This document shows, one piece after another, positions 8,336 through 17,248 of a stretch of 64,000 bases of DNA. This stretch comes from Trebonia sp964581815 (GTDB lineage Bacteria; Actinomycetota; Actinomycetes; Streptosporangiales; Streptosporangiaceae), in NCBI GenBank assembly GCA_964581815.1, contig CAZORE010000012.1, positions 1 through 64,000 of the forward strand. Direction: 5' to 3'. The translations under genes and the position numbers were made by a program. A model generated the notes under the pieces. It did no database searches. It was given only the letters and a program-made list of their open reading frames with translations, and was not told the DNA's origin. Positions within the stretch are counted from its first letter, which is position 1. Each line of letters opens with the position of its first letter.

Positions 8336-9136
8336 ATGACAAACGAGATCGGCACCACAAGTACTACCGGGAGCGCGCCCGTCGGCTTGCTCGCCGGCAA
8401 GGTCGTCTTCATCACCGGCGCCAGCCGCGGGATCGGGGCGGCCGCGGCCAAGCTTTTCGCCCGGGAGGGCGCCGCGGTCGTGCTCGCCGCCCGGAGCACC
8501 GGCGCCCTCGACCGCGTCGTCACCGAGGTCCGGGCCTGCGGAGGCACCGCCGACGCCGTCACCATGGACCTCGCCGACCCCGCGAGCATCCGCGCCGCCG
8601 TCGACCGGGTCGATGAGCTGCACGGCCGGCTCGACGGCGCCTTCAACAACGGCGCGGCCGGCCAGCCGCCCGGCCCGCTCGACACCACGAGCGACCAGGT
8701 CATCGACGACCAGTTCGCGGTGAACTTCCGCGCGCACTGGATCGCGATGACGGCCGAGGCCGCGCTGATGCGCCGGAACGGCGGCGGGGCGATCGTCAAC
8801 ACCTCGAGCATCGGCAGCCGCCGCTCGAACCGCGACCTCCCCGCCTACGGCGCGATGAAGCGCGCGCTCAACAGCATCACCGAGACCGCCGCGGTGACCT
8901 GGGCCCGCCAGGGCATCCGGGTGAACGGCATCACCCCCGGCGGCACCGCGACGGAGATGATCGACGCCTGGGAGGCGGCGGCCCCCGGGGTCATCGCGCG
9001 GATCAAGGCGTCGATGCCGCTCGGCCGGATGGCCGAGCCCCGCGAGGTCGCCGAGGTGGCCGCGTGGCTGCTCAGCGACCGCGCCTCCATGGTGACCGGG
9101 GCGATCGTGCCGGTGGACGGCGGCGCCGGCGCGTGA
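8336..9136 (+). CDS. Short-chain dehydrogenase/reductase (SDR)
   Basis: A 266-residue classical SDR. The cofactor motif is TGASRGIG (~30-37), and the NNAG motif appears as NNGAAG. The active site is Ser in NTSSIG followed by YGAMK, and the C-terminal PVDGGAGA is typical. Basic residues after the second strand (AARS) suggest NADP(H). The ATG at 8336 is chosen because the preceding frame lies in the divergent promoter region. It is probably controlled by the divergent MmyB-type regulator. Substrate unknown. Confidence 0.92.
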   Translation: MTNEIGTTSTTGSAPVGLLAGKVVFITGASRGIGAAAAKLFAREGAAVVLAARSTGALDRVVTEVRACGGTADAVTMDLADPASIRAAVDRVDELHGRLDGAFNNGAAGQPPGPLDTTSDQVIDDQFAVNFRAHWIAMTAEAALMRRNGGGAIVNTSSIGSRRSNRDLPAYGAMKRALNSITETAAVTWARQGIRVNGITPGGTATEMIDAWEAAAPGVIARIKASMPLGRMAEPREVAEVAAWLLSDRASMVTGAIVPVDGGAGA

Positions 9137-9593
9137 CGTGGAGGTGGTCGAAGCGATTCGTCACGGCCTTCCCGCCTGTCACTGGCATGCGCATTACATG
9201 GTTTCCGGCTACGTTCTGTCCCGGTCGCTCGGAGTCTTGAATCGAATCGGTTCGCTTATGAGGTCCGAGATTCTTGACAGAGATTGCCTATCGACGTTAA
9301 TTTGCAGGTAGTTGCGCCTTTCTGTCTTTCCCGTCAGGAATGCGCAGACTGTCGAACCGAGTCGACGACGGGGCGAAGTCAGCGTCAGGCCAGGGGGCAT
9401 AGTGGGCGAGGGCNNNNNNNNNNNNNNNNNNNNNNNNNNNNNNNNNNNNNNNNNNNNNNNNNNNNNNNNNNNNNNNNNNNNNNNNNNNNNNNNNNNNNNN
9501 NNNNNNNNNNNNNTCGAAGGCGCTGAACGGCGGGGCAAGATCAGCGCCGGGGCCCGCAGCCCGGTGAGCCCTCTCCCGCAGAGCGCTCCCCGG
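9137..9593. other. Intergenic region interrupted by an assembly gap
   Basis: 457 bp between the SDR and the LacI-type regulator, including 100 Ns. No gene is convincing here. The left part (9200-9310) is relatively AT-rich and could hold the LacI-type regulator's promoter. Apparent reading frames across the Ns are artefacts. Confidence 0.6.
9414..9513. other. Assembly gap (100 Ns)
   Basis: Exactly 100 Ns, a scaffolding placeholder. The flanks share only imperfect similarity (a GGGGCGAAGTCAGCG-like stretch at 9370 against GGGGCAAGATCAGCG at 9534), so real sequence may be missing. Confidence 0.95.
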
Positions 9594-10631
9594 ATGGAGC
9601 CGGCCAGCATGCACGACGTCGCGCGGCTGGCCGGGGTCTCGACACAGACCGTTTCCCGGGCGCTGAACGGGCACCCGAACGTCCGCCGGGACACCAGGGT
9701 GCGGGTACTGACCGCGGCCGCGCAGCTGCGGTTCCGCCCGAACCGCGCCGCCCGGGTCCTGCGCGGCGGGCGGTCACACACGCTCGGGGTGCTCGCCGTG
9801 GCGGCCGGCTCGCATTACGGCCCGACGACGAACATCGCCGCCTTCGAAGAGGCGGCTCGCGAGCACGGCCACGGAGTCATCGTCGTCCGGGCGGCGTCCG
9901 CCTCCCGGCCGGCGGTGGCGGCGGCCGTGCGGGAGCTGCTTGGCCACCACGTGGACGGCGCCCTCGTGGTCGCGCCCGGCGCGGCCTGGCTGCCTGGCCT
10001 GCCCGGGCTGGTCGCGCACCTCCCCGTTGTGGCGCCGTGGTGCGGGCCGCAGCACCCCGCCTCCGTTATGTATCCCTCCATCGACCAGCGGGCGGGGGCC
10101 CGGCAGCTGATCAGCCACCTCGTCGCCCTCGGGCACCGGCGGGTGCTGCACCTGGCCGGGCCGGCCGGCTGGGACGATGCGGAGGCCAGGCTGCTTGCCT
10201 ACCAGTCGGAGCTGCGGCTCGCGGGCCTGCCGTGCTTGCCGCCCTTGGCGGGTGACTGGTCCGCGGCATCCGGTTACGCCGCCGGGCGCGCCCTGCTTGA
10301 GCGCCGGAGCGGCCGGGAGCTTGGGTTCAGTGCCGTCTTCGCGGCCAACGACCAGATGGCGCTTGGCCTGGTCCGCGCGCTGCACGAAGCGGGAATCGAG
10401 GTGCCGCGCGATGTCAGCGTCGCCGGATTCGATGACATTCCGCAGGCGGCGTACTTCTGGCCGCCGCTCACCACGGTCCGCCAGGACTTCGGCGAGCTCG
10501 GCCGCCGTCAGGTGGCGGCCCTGCTGGCCGGCCAAGACGGCGCGGCAGACTTCGCGGATGGCGCGGATGGCGCGGCGCTGGAGCCGCTGCTGGTCGTCAG
10601 GAGCTCGGTCGCGGCGGCGCCTGGTGGGTGA
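9594..10631 (+). CDS. LacI family transcriptional regulator
   Basis: About 345 residues. The helix-turn-helix begins with MHDVARLAGVSTQTVSRALNG and is followed by a hinge helix and a periplasmic-binding-type sugar domain (FAANDQMALG, VSVAGFDDIPQAAYFWPPLTTV). The ATG at 9594 is taken; an ATG at 9609 is equally possible. No sugar transport or glycosidase gene is adjacent, so its regulon is not apparent. A distant GH16 promoter at ~28.5 kb carries a CG-centred palindrome of the type LacI proteins bind, but the link is only conjecture. Confidence 0.9.
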   Translation: MEPASMHDVARLAGVSTQTVSRALNGHPNVRRDTRVRVLTAAAQLRFRPNRAARVLRGGRSHTLGVLAVAAGSHYGPTTNIAAFEEAAREHGHGVIVVRAASASRPAVAAAVRELLGHHVDGALVVAPGAAWLPGLPGLVAHLPVVAPWCGPQHPASVMYPSIDQRAGARQLISHLVALGHRRVLHLAGPAGWDDAEARLLAYQSELRLAGLPCLPPLAGDWSAASGYAAGRALLERRSGRELGFSAVFAANDQMALGLVRALHEAGIEVPRDVSVAGFDDIPQAAYFWPPLTTVRQDFGELGRRQVAALLAGQDGAADFADGADGAALEPLLVVRSSVAAAPGG

Positions 10632-10651
10632 CCGGTCACGGTGACCGGTCA
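10629..10651. repeat. Two direct copies of palindrome TGACCGGTCA
   Basis: The 10-bp perfect palindrome TGACCGGTCA occurs at 10629-10638 (overlapping the LacI-type gene's stop) and again at 10642-10651, separated by CGG. It can fold as a hairpin and act as a terminator between convergent genes, or be a protein-binding site. Confidence 0.5.
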
Positions 10652-10727
10652 GCGCGTCCCTGCCGTGGCGGGCGGGGAGCTCGCGTTCAGCACGCCGGGA
10701 GGCGCCCGGGGCCGTTCCGTACCGCCG

Positions 10728-10919
10728 CTACAGCTCGACGAGCTCGTCCTCCGGGTGGGAGTGCTCGGGCAGCGAGTCGTGCTTGCGCTGGTGCAGCGTC
10801 TTGTGCAGCATGGCCAGGTACTCGTCGGTGAAGCCCTTGGTGCCCTTCTGGTGCACGTGGCTCAGGTGCTCGACCAGGTTGACTTCGCTGCCGTCCTCAT
10901 TGGTCACTTGCGTGGTCAC
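10728..10919 (-). CDS. Small conserved acidic/His-rich protein, unknown
   Basis: About 63 residues from a GTG at 10919, with GAGGGGG just upstream. The protein is rich in charged residues and His (HLSHVHQKG, HSHPEDELVEL), with no signal peptide or membrane segment. I do not know a function. It is convergent with the LacI-type regulator and divergent from the LCP gene. A longer reading from 10961 adds 14 residues without a ribosome site. Confidence 0.6.
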   Translation of the reverse strand: MTTQVTNEDGSEVNLVEHLSHVHQKGTKGFTDEYLAMLHKTLHQRKHDSLPEHSHPEDELVEL

Positions 10920-11182
10920 GGTTCCCCCTCGTTCCGCGTTCCGCGTAGCGTCGGGGAGCATGTTCCCACGTTGTCCGCGGGTTAACCGGCGATTTAACTA
11001 GTGGTGACGTGAAAGTCGCGGCGTGTAGGAACTACGGATACGGGGCTGTCTTGCCTGCCGCAAGTACACTGGCGCGTACTCGCCGAGTTTGAACCTTAAT
11101 CCCCGTGGCCGCGTTGTCTGTAGGAAACGCCGATGGCCTGAGGCGTTCGGCGACGGGGCGATGGCTGGTGAAGGGATGCCCG

Positions 11183-12484
11183 ATGAGCGACGAGGACCCG
11201 TGGAAGAACTGGTACCAGGCGCAGCCGCCTGCCGGGGATACGGGGTCAGACGCGACGCGGGACATGACGTCGTTCTCGCAGCTCCCGCCGACAGATAGCG
11301 GCCAGGGCGCAGGCGCTGGCCGCGCCTGGCCGCAGCAGCCGCCGCGGGTCTCCTCCGGCGCGCCGGGATCGCAGTACGGTGGCGGCGGGTCGCAGTACGA
11401 CCAGCCGGGGAACCGCAGCGGGTCCGCAGGCCCGGGCTACGGCGGCCCGGCCGGTTACGGCGGCGCGCCGCCCGGCTTCCGGCCGGCCCGCAGCGGGCGG
11501 CGCCGGCGGTTCTGGGGCCAGCCGGGGCGGCGCGGCCGGCGGATCGCGCTGGTCATCGTCGTCATCCTGGTGCTGATCCTGGCCGGGGTGGGCGGTACCT
11601 ACTTCTGGCTCGACGGGAAGCTGCACCGCACCGTCTCGCTGCCCGCGTTCACCGGCACCTCGGCCGGGACGAACTGGCTGATCGCCGGCAGCGACACCCG
11701 CGACGGGATCACCCGCGCCCAGCGGGCCACGCTGCACCTAGGCGCGGAGGGCGCGAACGCCTCCGACTCACTCATGCTGCTGCACATGGGCACCGGCAAG
11801 CCGGTGCTTATCAGCATCCCGCGCGACTCCTACGTGAACATCCCCGGCTACGGGAACAACAAGATCAACGCCGCGCTGGCGTTCGGCGGCCCGACGCTGC
11901 TCATCAAGACCGTCGAGCAGGCCACCGGCCTGCGCATCGATCACTACATGGGCATCGGGTTCGGCGGCCTCGCCGACGTCGTGAACACGGTCGGCGGCGT
12001 GCGGATCTGCGTCAAGACCGCGCTCCCGGCCGACCCGACGGGAGACTCCGGCTTCAAGGGCCTCCCGGCCGGCTGCCACACCCTCAACGGCACGCAGGCG
12101 ATCGCGTTCGTCCGCGACCGGCACTCGTTCGCGACCTCGGACCTGCAGCGGATCCAGGACCAGCGGGCGTTCCTGTCGGCCCTGCTGTCCAAGGCGACGA
12201 GCCCGGGCGTTTACCTGAACCCGTTCACCGCGCTGCCGTTCGGCTCGGCGGCGGCCAGTTCTATCGCCGTCGACAACGGCACCAGCCTGTACGACCTGAT
12301 CCAGGTGGCGCAGGCGCTGCGCCAGCCGGAGACGGGCACCGTGCCCATCGCGAACGCGGCCTACCAGACCTCCGCCGGGGAAGCGGTGCTGTGGAACCGG
12401 TCACAGGCGCTCGAACTTTTCAACGCGCTGCAGGCCGGCAAGCCGGTCCCGGCCGGGCTGCTGACCGGGACGAAGGTCGGCTGA
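11183..12484 (+). CDS. LytR-CpsA-Psr (LCP) family cell-wall glycopolymer ligase
   Basis: About 433 residues. A long Gly/Pro/Gln-rich cytoplasmic tail (~1-115) precedes one membrane helix (~118-140) and an extracellular LCP domain. Family motifs seen are LIAGSDTRDG, the DSLMLLH segment, SIPRDSYVNIPG with its conserved Arg and Asp, GGVRICV and FVRDRHSFATSDLQRIQDQ. LCP proteins attach teichoic acids, arabinogalactan or capsule to peptidoglycan from lipid-linked precursors. The ATG at 11183 follows GAAGGG. No polymer biosynthesis genes are nearby. Confidence 0.92.
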   Translation: MSDEDPWKNWYQAQPPAGDTGSDATRDMTSFSQLPPTDSGQGAGAGRAWPQQPPRVSSGAPGSQYGGGGSQYDQPGNRSGSAGPGYGGPAGYGGAPPGFRPARSGRRRRFWGQPGRRGRRIALVIVVILVLILAGVGGTYFWLDGKLHRTVSLPAFTGTSAGTNWLIAGSDTRDGITRAQRATLHLGAEGANASDSLMLLHMGTGKPVLISIPRDSYVNIPGYGNNKINAALAFGGPTLLIKTVEQATGLRIDHYMGIGFGGLADVVNTVGGVRICVKTALPADPTGDSGFKGLPAGCHTLNGTQAIAFVRDRHSFATSDLQRIQDQRAFLSALLSKATSPGVYLNPFTALPFGSAAASSIAVDNGTSLYDLIQVAQALRQPETGTVPIANAAYQTSAGEAVLWNRSQALELFNALQAGKPVPAGLLTGTKVG

Positions 12485-12572
12485 GCCAGTCCCACGCGGC
12501 ACACCGGTTCGCACCAGTTGACGTGGATGATCCCTTTCTGGCGGTTTGAGCCGAGTCGTTTTGGTGTATCTG

Positions 12573-12586
12573 TACCTGTACAGGTA
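12573..12586. promoter_or_regulatory. 14-bp palindrome upstream of the small LuxR-type gene
   Basis: TACCTGTACAGGTA is a perfect palindrome 61 bp before the LuxR-type start. A related string, GTGTACAGGT, recurs in its first codons. A TTGACA (12591-12596) follows at once. An autoregulatory operator is a reasonable guess. Confidence 0.45.
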
Positions 12587-12647
12587 GGTCTTGACATCAC
12601 GGCGCGCCGGTGCTTACGCGTCGCGAACTGGCTTAACCGGAGGTCTC

Positions 12648-12881
12648 ATGACCCGTGTACAGGTTGAAGAGCAAACCAGCCTCGGCCTGTCGGCACGCGA
12701 GAGTGAGGTCATGTCGCTGATCGCCGGCGGCCATACCAACGGTGAGATCGCGGCGCGCCTGTTCCTCGCGGAGAAGACGGTCAAGAACCACGTCAGGCGC
12801 ATCTACTCCAAGCTCGGCGTGCACAACCGGCCCGCCGCCATCGCGCACTGGCTCTCCGCCCGCTCCCCCCGCACGACCTAG
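12648..12881 (+). CDS. Stand-alone LuxR-type HTH regulator
   Basis: Only 77 residues, consisting almost entirely of a GerE/LuxR helix-turn-helix (SARESEVMSLIAGGHTNGEIA, then KTVKNHVRRIYSKLGV) with no receiver or ligand domain. A perfect GGAGG lies 4 bp before the ATG. Such single-domain regulators (GerE, WhiJ-linked and similar) act without phosphorylation. It precedes an OmpR-type two-component pair but is not obviously in its operon, with a 140-bp gap. Target genes unknown. Confidence 0.88.
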   Translation: MTRVQVEEQTSLGLSARESEVMSLIAGGHTNGEIAARLFLAEKTVKNHVRRIYSKLGVHNRPAAIAHWLSARSPRTT

Positions 12882-12908
12882 CCCGCTCCCGCTCTCCCCG
12901 ACACCCAG

Positions 12909-12928
12909 TGCGCCGCACTGCGCCGCAC
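12909..12928 (+). repeat. Tandem 10-bp repeat
   Basis: TGCGCCGCAC occurs twice in tandem and is followed by a partial third copy, about 100 bp before the response regulator start. It is GC-rich and may be incidental or a regulator site. Confidence 0.4.
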
Positions 12929-13021
12929 TGCGGTGAACGGTCGGCGTACGCTGGAAAGGCAACAGCCGTCCCCGAGGAAACGTTCAGGCTTTCCTCAGCC
13001 AAGCGAGCGAAGATAGAGGTC

Positions 13022-13744
13022 ATGAACATGCCGATGACCGATCCGGGGGCGCCGGCCGAGGCGCGGCTGCTCGTCGTTGAGGACGAGCCGAACATTCTTG
13101 AGCTGCTGTCCGCATCGCTGCGCTACGCGGGGTTCGACGTGATCACCGCGTCCGGCGGCACGGAGGCGGTTCAGGCCGCGCAGCGGCACCGGCCCGACCT
13201 GATCGTGCTCGACGTGATGCTGCCCGACATGGACGGGTTCGACGTGATCCGGCGGCTGCGCGGCGGCGGCGCGCGGATCCCCGTGGTCTTCCTGACCGCG
13301 CGGGACGCGACCGACGACAAGATCCGCGGGCTGACCCTCGGCGGCGACGACTACGTCACCAAGCCGTTCTCGCTCGAAGAGGTCATCGCCAGGATCAAGG
13401 CGGTGCTGCGCCGCACCCGCGGTGACGGCGTCGAGCCGACGCCGCGGCTCAAGTTCGCCGACCTCGAGCTCGATGAGGAGAGCCACGAGGTGTGGCGGGG
13501 CGGCGCGCAGGTGCAGCTGTCGCCGACCGAGTTCAAGCTGCTGCGGTACTTCATGTCCAACGCCAACCGGGTGCTGTCGAAGATGCAGATCCTGGACCAT
13601 GTCTGGGACTACGACTTCCGCGGCGACACCGGGATCGTTGAGTCGTACGTGTCCGTGCTGCGCCGGAAGATCGACACCAGGGACCCCCGGCTGATCCACA
13701 CCCTGCGCGGTGTCGGGTACGTGCTGCGGCTCCCGGCCTCGTAG
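13022..13744 (+). CDS. OmpR/PhoB-family response regulator
   Basis: About 240 residues. The N-terminal receiver has acidic residues VEDEPN, phospho-acceptor Asp in VLDVMLPDMDGF and Lys in DDYVTKPF. The C-terminal winged helix includes the ending RKIDTRDPRLIHTLRGVGYVLR. It is followed after 15 bp by its kinase. The ATG at 13022 is used; ATGs at 13028 and 13034 are alternatives. The signal and regulon are unknown. Confidence 0.93.
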   Translation: MNMPMTDPGAPAEARLLVVEDEPNILELLSASLRYAGFDVITASGGTEAVQAAQRHRPDLIVLDVMLPDMDGFDVIRRLRGGGARIPVVFLTARDATDDKIRGLTLGGDDYVTKPFSLEEVIARIKAVLRRTRGDGVEPTPRLKFADLELDEESHEVWRGGAQVQLSPTEFKLLRYFMSNANRVLSKMQILDHVWDYDFRGDTGIVESYVSVLRRKIDTRDPRLIHTLRGVGYVLRLPAS

Positions 13745-13759
13745 GAACGGCCCCTGCTC

Positions 13760-15604
13760 ATGTCGGATGTAACGCCGGAAGCCGACGTAGCCCAAGCGGG
13801 CGCGGGATTGCCGCGCATGCCCGTGCGGTCTCCGCTGGCCGCGGCCCGGCGGCTGTCCGACCGCACGCCGCTGCGGACCAAGCTGATCACGGCCTTGCTC
13901 GCCCTGGTGATCATGGCGCTCGCCGCGATCAGCATCGCCAGCGTGTACATGCTGCGCGGCTACGTCACCACGCAGCGCGACACCCAGCTGACCCAGGACT
14001 TCCAGAGCGTCAGCCCCTACGCGCTGGCGAGGGTGTCCGCGGGAACCGCGCAGCCGACCTACTCCGGCATGGTGCTCGGCATCCAGCTCCCCGGCCACCA
14101 GCTCAGCTGGCCGAGCACGAGTAGCAATCAGTTCAACAGCGGCGCGGTACCCGGGCCGCTCCCCTCGCTGCCGACGAGCGCCAGCTGGGCCAGCGGCAAC
14201 AGCCCGGCGATGCTGACGGTGCCGTCGCGGTCCGGCCCGGACAGCTGGCGGGTCATCGCCACCAAGGTGAACAACTTCCCCGTCTACAGCAGCTCGGGTA
14301 CCCAGCTCAAGACCGTTAACGTGGTCCTCGCCGTGGACCTCGGCAACCTCGACGGCATGACAGCGCGGCTGGTGGTCTTCGACCTGATCGTGGGCGGCGC
14401 GATCGTGGTGGTGCTCGCCGCCGTCGGCGTCGCGGTCGTGCAGACGAACCTGCGGCCGCTGAACGACATCGAGATGACCGCGGGCCAGATCGCCAAGGGT
14501 CACCTGGACCACCGCGTGCCCGAGGGCGACCCGCGCACCGAGATCGGCTCCCTGGGCCGCTCGCTCAACGCGATGCTCGCGCAGATCGAGCGGGCGTTCC
14601 ACGCGCAGGAGGCGTCCGAGCAGGCCGCGCACGAGTCAGAGGAGCGGATGCGCCGCTTCACCGCCGACGCGGCGCACGAGCTGCGCACCCCGCTGACCAC
14701 GATCCGCGGGTTCGCCGCGCACTACCGCCAGCGCGGCGGCGCGGGCCGCTGGCGGTCCCGGGTCCCGGCCGGCGGCACCGTCAGCGCAGGGCAAGAGCCG
14801 TCATCAGGCACGTGGCCGGCTGACTCTCAGGGGCCACGGTATTTCCCCGGCACCGGGCCGGACGCGGACGGGCTGTCACCCGAGGAACTGGACCACGTCA
14901 TGAGCCGGGTCGAGGCGGAAGCGGCCCGGATGGGCCTGCTCGTTGATGACCTGCTCACGCTGGCCAGGATCGACCAGCAGCGCCCGCTCGCCAAGGCCCC
15001 GGTGGACCTGCTCACGCTCGCCGCCGACACGGTCCAGGACGCGCGGATCGTCGCCCAGGACCGGCCGGTCGACCTGGTGGTCGCGCCAGGGACGGCCTTC
15101 ATCGTCGACGGCGACGAGCCCCGGCTGCGCCAGGTGATCGGCAACCTGATGAACAACGCGCTCACCCACACGCCCGCCGGGACGCCGGTGCGGCTGAGGA
15201 TCGGCCGCGGCACGCTTGAGGCCGACGCCGCCGGCCGGGCCAGGAGAGCGGAACTTGACGCGCACGACGGCTGGGCCAGCGAAGACGAGGAAGGCGGCCA
15301 GCCGGCGACCGCCGACGAGCCGGTACCTGCCGTGGTCCTCGACGTCGAGGATGACGGGCCAGGGATGAATGCCGCCCAGGCGCAGCGCGTCTTCGAGCGG
15401 TTCTACCGGGCCGACGCGGCGCGCAACCGGGCGTCCGGCGGCACCGGGCTCGGGCTGGCGATCGTGGCCGGGCTCGTCGCCGCGCACGGCGGCACGGTGT
15501 CGGTGCGCACGGCGCCCGGGCAGGGCGCTGACTTCCAGGTCAAGCTGCCGCTCTCCCCCGACGCGCAGCTTGCCGATGAGCCCGAGGACGACCTGCCCGC
15601 CTAA
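13760..15604 (+). CDS. Sensor histidine kinase with HAMP
   Basis: A 614-residue partner of the preceding regulator. TM1 is at ~41-65, followed by an extracytoplasmic sensor of ~135 residues. TM2 at ~204-228 leads into HAMP and a HisKA domain with His306 in DAAHELRTP. A low-complexity insert of about 40 residues (~326-370) separates the two dimerisation helices. The HATPase has MNNALTHTP, EDDGPGM and GTGLGLAIV, plus an acidic/charged insert of about 30 residues before the D-box. The inserts are unusual for this kinase class and could be accessory docking regions. Confidence 0.92.
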   Translation: MSDVTPEADVAQAGAGLPRMPVRSPLAAARRLSDRTPLRTKLITALLALVIMALAAISIASVYMLRGYVTTQRDTQLTQDFQSVSPYALARVSAGTAQPTYSGMVLGIQLPGHQLSWPSTSSNQFNSGAVPGPLPSLPTSASWASGNSPAMLTVPSRSGPDSWRVIATKVNNFPVYSSSGTQLKTVNVVLAVDLGNLDGMTARLVVFDLIVGGAIVVVLAAVGVAVVQTNLRPLNDIEMTAGQIAKGHLDHRVPEGDPRTEIGSLGRSLNAMLAQIERAFHAQEASEQAAHESEERMRRFTADAAHELRTPLTTIRGFAAHYRQRGGAGRWRSRVPAGGTVSAGQEPSSGTWPADSQGPRYFPGTGPDADGLSPEELDHVMSRVEAEAARMGLLVDDLLTLARIDQQRPLAKAPVDLLTLAADTVQDARIVAQDRPVDLVVAPGTAFIVDGDEPRLRQVIGNLMNNALTHTPAGTPVRLRIGRGTLEADAAGRARRAELDAHDGWASEDEEGGQPATADEPVPAVVLDVEDDGPGMNAAQAQRVFERFYRADAARNRASGGTGLGLAIVAGLVAAHGGTVSVRTAPGQGADFQVKLPLSPDAQLADEPEDDLPA

Positions 15605-15686
15605 CACCAATCCAGATCGGGATTCCTTACGTATCCCTATCAATGGCGGGAGCGTCGCCCCGAGGACAACGGGCGGCCTGTCGGAT

Positions 15687-16550
15687 ATGGGGTGCCCAGT
15701 GGCGAAGGTCAAGGAGGATGTCACCGCCCTGCGGGTCGAGCTTCTCGGCCCCGTGCGGGCCTGGCGCGGTGACGAAGAGCTGGAGCTTGGCGGGCCGCAA
15801 CGGCGCGCGCTGCTCGGCATGCTGGCCGGCAGTCGCCGGCCCGTGTCTCTCGGCGAGGTCATCGACGGGCTGTGGGGTCAGGATCCCCCGGCCAGTGCGG
15901 GAAACGCCGTGCACGTTCACCTCTCTTCGCTGCGCCGGGTGCTCGAGCCTGACCGGGCGCGGCGCTCGCCCGGCCAGCTCTTGACGACGGCTCATTCCGG
16001 CTACCGGCTGGACCTCACTCCAGGCAGCCTGGACACGGAGGTCCTCGACTTCCACCTGGCGATGGCCCGGCGCCTCGCCGCGAGTGACCCGACGGTCGCG
16101 CTCCGGTCACTCGACGCCGCGCTTGGCCTCTGGCACGGTGCGTCGCTCGACGGGATCCCCGGTCCCTGGGCGGATGTCGAGCGGGCCAGGCTCGACGAGC
16201 TGTACCAGACGGCGACGGGGGACCGCCTGGACGTGCTGCTCATGCTCGGCGCGCACCACGAGGTGCTCGCCGACCTGGCCGCGCTGATCCGCAGGCACCC
16301 GCTGCGCGAGCGGTTCCGCGGCCAGTTCATGCTGGCCCTGTACCGGTCCGGGCGGCAGGCCGAGGCGCTGGGGGCGTACGACGACACCCGCCTTGAGCTG
16401 GCCGGGAAACTCGGCATCGACCCCGGGCCCGCGCTGCGCCGCCTGCACGCGCGGATCCTCGCGGGCGACCCGGCGCTTGACCCGCCGCAGGCCGCCGCGG
16501 GCGGGACCTGGCGGACGAGCGACATCGGCTGGGCGCACTCTGGCGCCTAG
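15687..16550 (+). CDS. SARP-type regulator (winged helix plus BTAD)
   Basis: About 287 residues. An OmpR-like winged helix (~12-105; LLGPVRAW, GGPQRRALLGML) is followed by a bacterial transcriptional activator domain (~110-265; GPWADVERARLDELY, RQAEALGAYDDTR). There is no NB-ARC or TPR, so this is the short SARP type like DnrI/ActII-ORF4 rather than AfsR. Such proteins usually activate secondary-metabolite genes from direct repeats near -35. No biosynthetic cluster lies in the window. Start ATG 15687 or GTG 15699. Confidence 0.85.
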   Translation: MGCPVAKVKEDVTALRVELLGPVRAWRGDEELELGGPQRRALLGMLAGSRRPVSLGEVIDGLWGQDPPASAGNAVHVHLSSLRRVLEPDRARRSPGQLLTTAHSGYRLDLTPGSLDTEVLDFHLAMARRLAASDPTVALRSLDAALGLWHGASLDGIPGPWADVERARLDELYQTATGDRLDVLLMLGAHHEVLADLAALIRRHPLRERFRGQFMLALYRSGRQAEALGAYDDTRLELAGKLGIDPGPALRRLHARILAGDPALDPPQAAAGGTWRTSDIGWAHSGA

Positions 16551-16588
16551 CCGCACCAAACGTGCACCGTGCGTGCACCGATGAGGGG

Positions 16589-16629
16589 GACGGGCTGCCC
16601 GGCGACGATGCCGGGCAGCCCGTCGTTTT
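16589..16629 (+). terminator. Rho-independent terminator after the SARP gene
   Basis: 15-bp perfect arms (GACGGGCTGCCCGGC / GCCGGGCAGCCCGTC) with a 6-nt loop are followed by GTTTT, 38 bp after the SARP stop. Confidence 0.85.
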
Positions 16630-16963
16630 CACGGCGTCACGGGTGGCTGAGGATCACGCCGGCAGAGCCGCTGCTGTTACCGATCAAGTATTCCCCTCAC
16701 TGAAAGCGCCGACCCCGTCGCGGGGCCTGAACCGCGCTGTGAAGACAGTAACCAGGCCGCTCAATCGACCGGAACAAATAACGCGGAAAACCGATCAACT
16801 AATATTGTCTGCCCAGCTCAGAATGTGTTCTTAAGAAAAATTTAGCGAGATTCACCGCCCGGTCAGGATCGCTAGCCGCCCGCCAAGCGGATATTAATTC
16901 AGCGCTAATTGCGGGCGGGCATACTAGTTATCAGCACAGCCTTGCGGACGGGAGGTAAACCTG
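16630..16963. other. AT-rich intergenic region
   Basis: About 330 bp of much lower GC than the surroundings, especially 16770-16930 with stretches such as TTAAGAAAAATTTAG and GGATATTAATTCAG. No gene is supported. It probably contains the promoter of the small HTH gene at 16964, or may be a remnant of transferred DNA. Confidence 0.5.
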
Positions 16964-17248
16964 GTGGAGGAACCCCGGAGGGTGGGCCGGCCTGAACGCC
17001 CGGTGAACCCGCTCAACGGCCCTGTCTCCCGGTTCGCGCACGAGCTGCGCCAGCTGCGCGCCGCGGCCGGGTACCCCACGTACCGCTCGCTGGCCAGGCG
17101 CGCGTTGTACTCCGCGTCGGTGCTCTCGTCGGCGGCGAGCGGCGTGTCCTTCCCGACGCTCCAGGTCACGCTCGCGTTCGCGCGGGCGTGCGGCGCCGAC
17201 CCGGCCGAATGGCAGCGCCGCTGGGAAGCGGTCGCCGTCGGTGAGTGA
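16964..17248 (+). CDS. Small XRE-like HTH protein
   Basis: A 94-residue protein starting at GTG after GGGAGG. After a Pro-rich N-terminus there is one helix-turn-helix (~25-90: FAHELRQLRAAAGYPTYRSLA, then the DPAEWQRRWE ending). The same domain forms the N-terminus of many large actinobacterial HTH-NB-ARC or HTH-WD40 proteins; here it stands alone. Its tail ends 1 bp before the stop of the convergent symporter gene. Function unknown. Confidence 0.7.
   Translation: MEEPRRVGRPERPVNPLNGPVSRFAHELRQLRAAAGYPTYRSLARRALYSASVLSSAASGVSFPTLQVTLAFARACGADPAEWQRRWEAVAVGE

Noticed and set aside
9312..9593. N-terminal extension of the LacI-type protein across the gap
   Set aside because: It depends on 100 arbitrary Ns and lacks any domain; LacI proteins start directly before the HTH.
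12995..14632. 545-codon minus-strand frame opposite the two-component pair
   Set aside because: Antisense shadow; His/Gly/Arg-rich without a domain.
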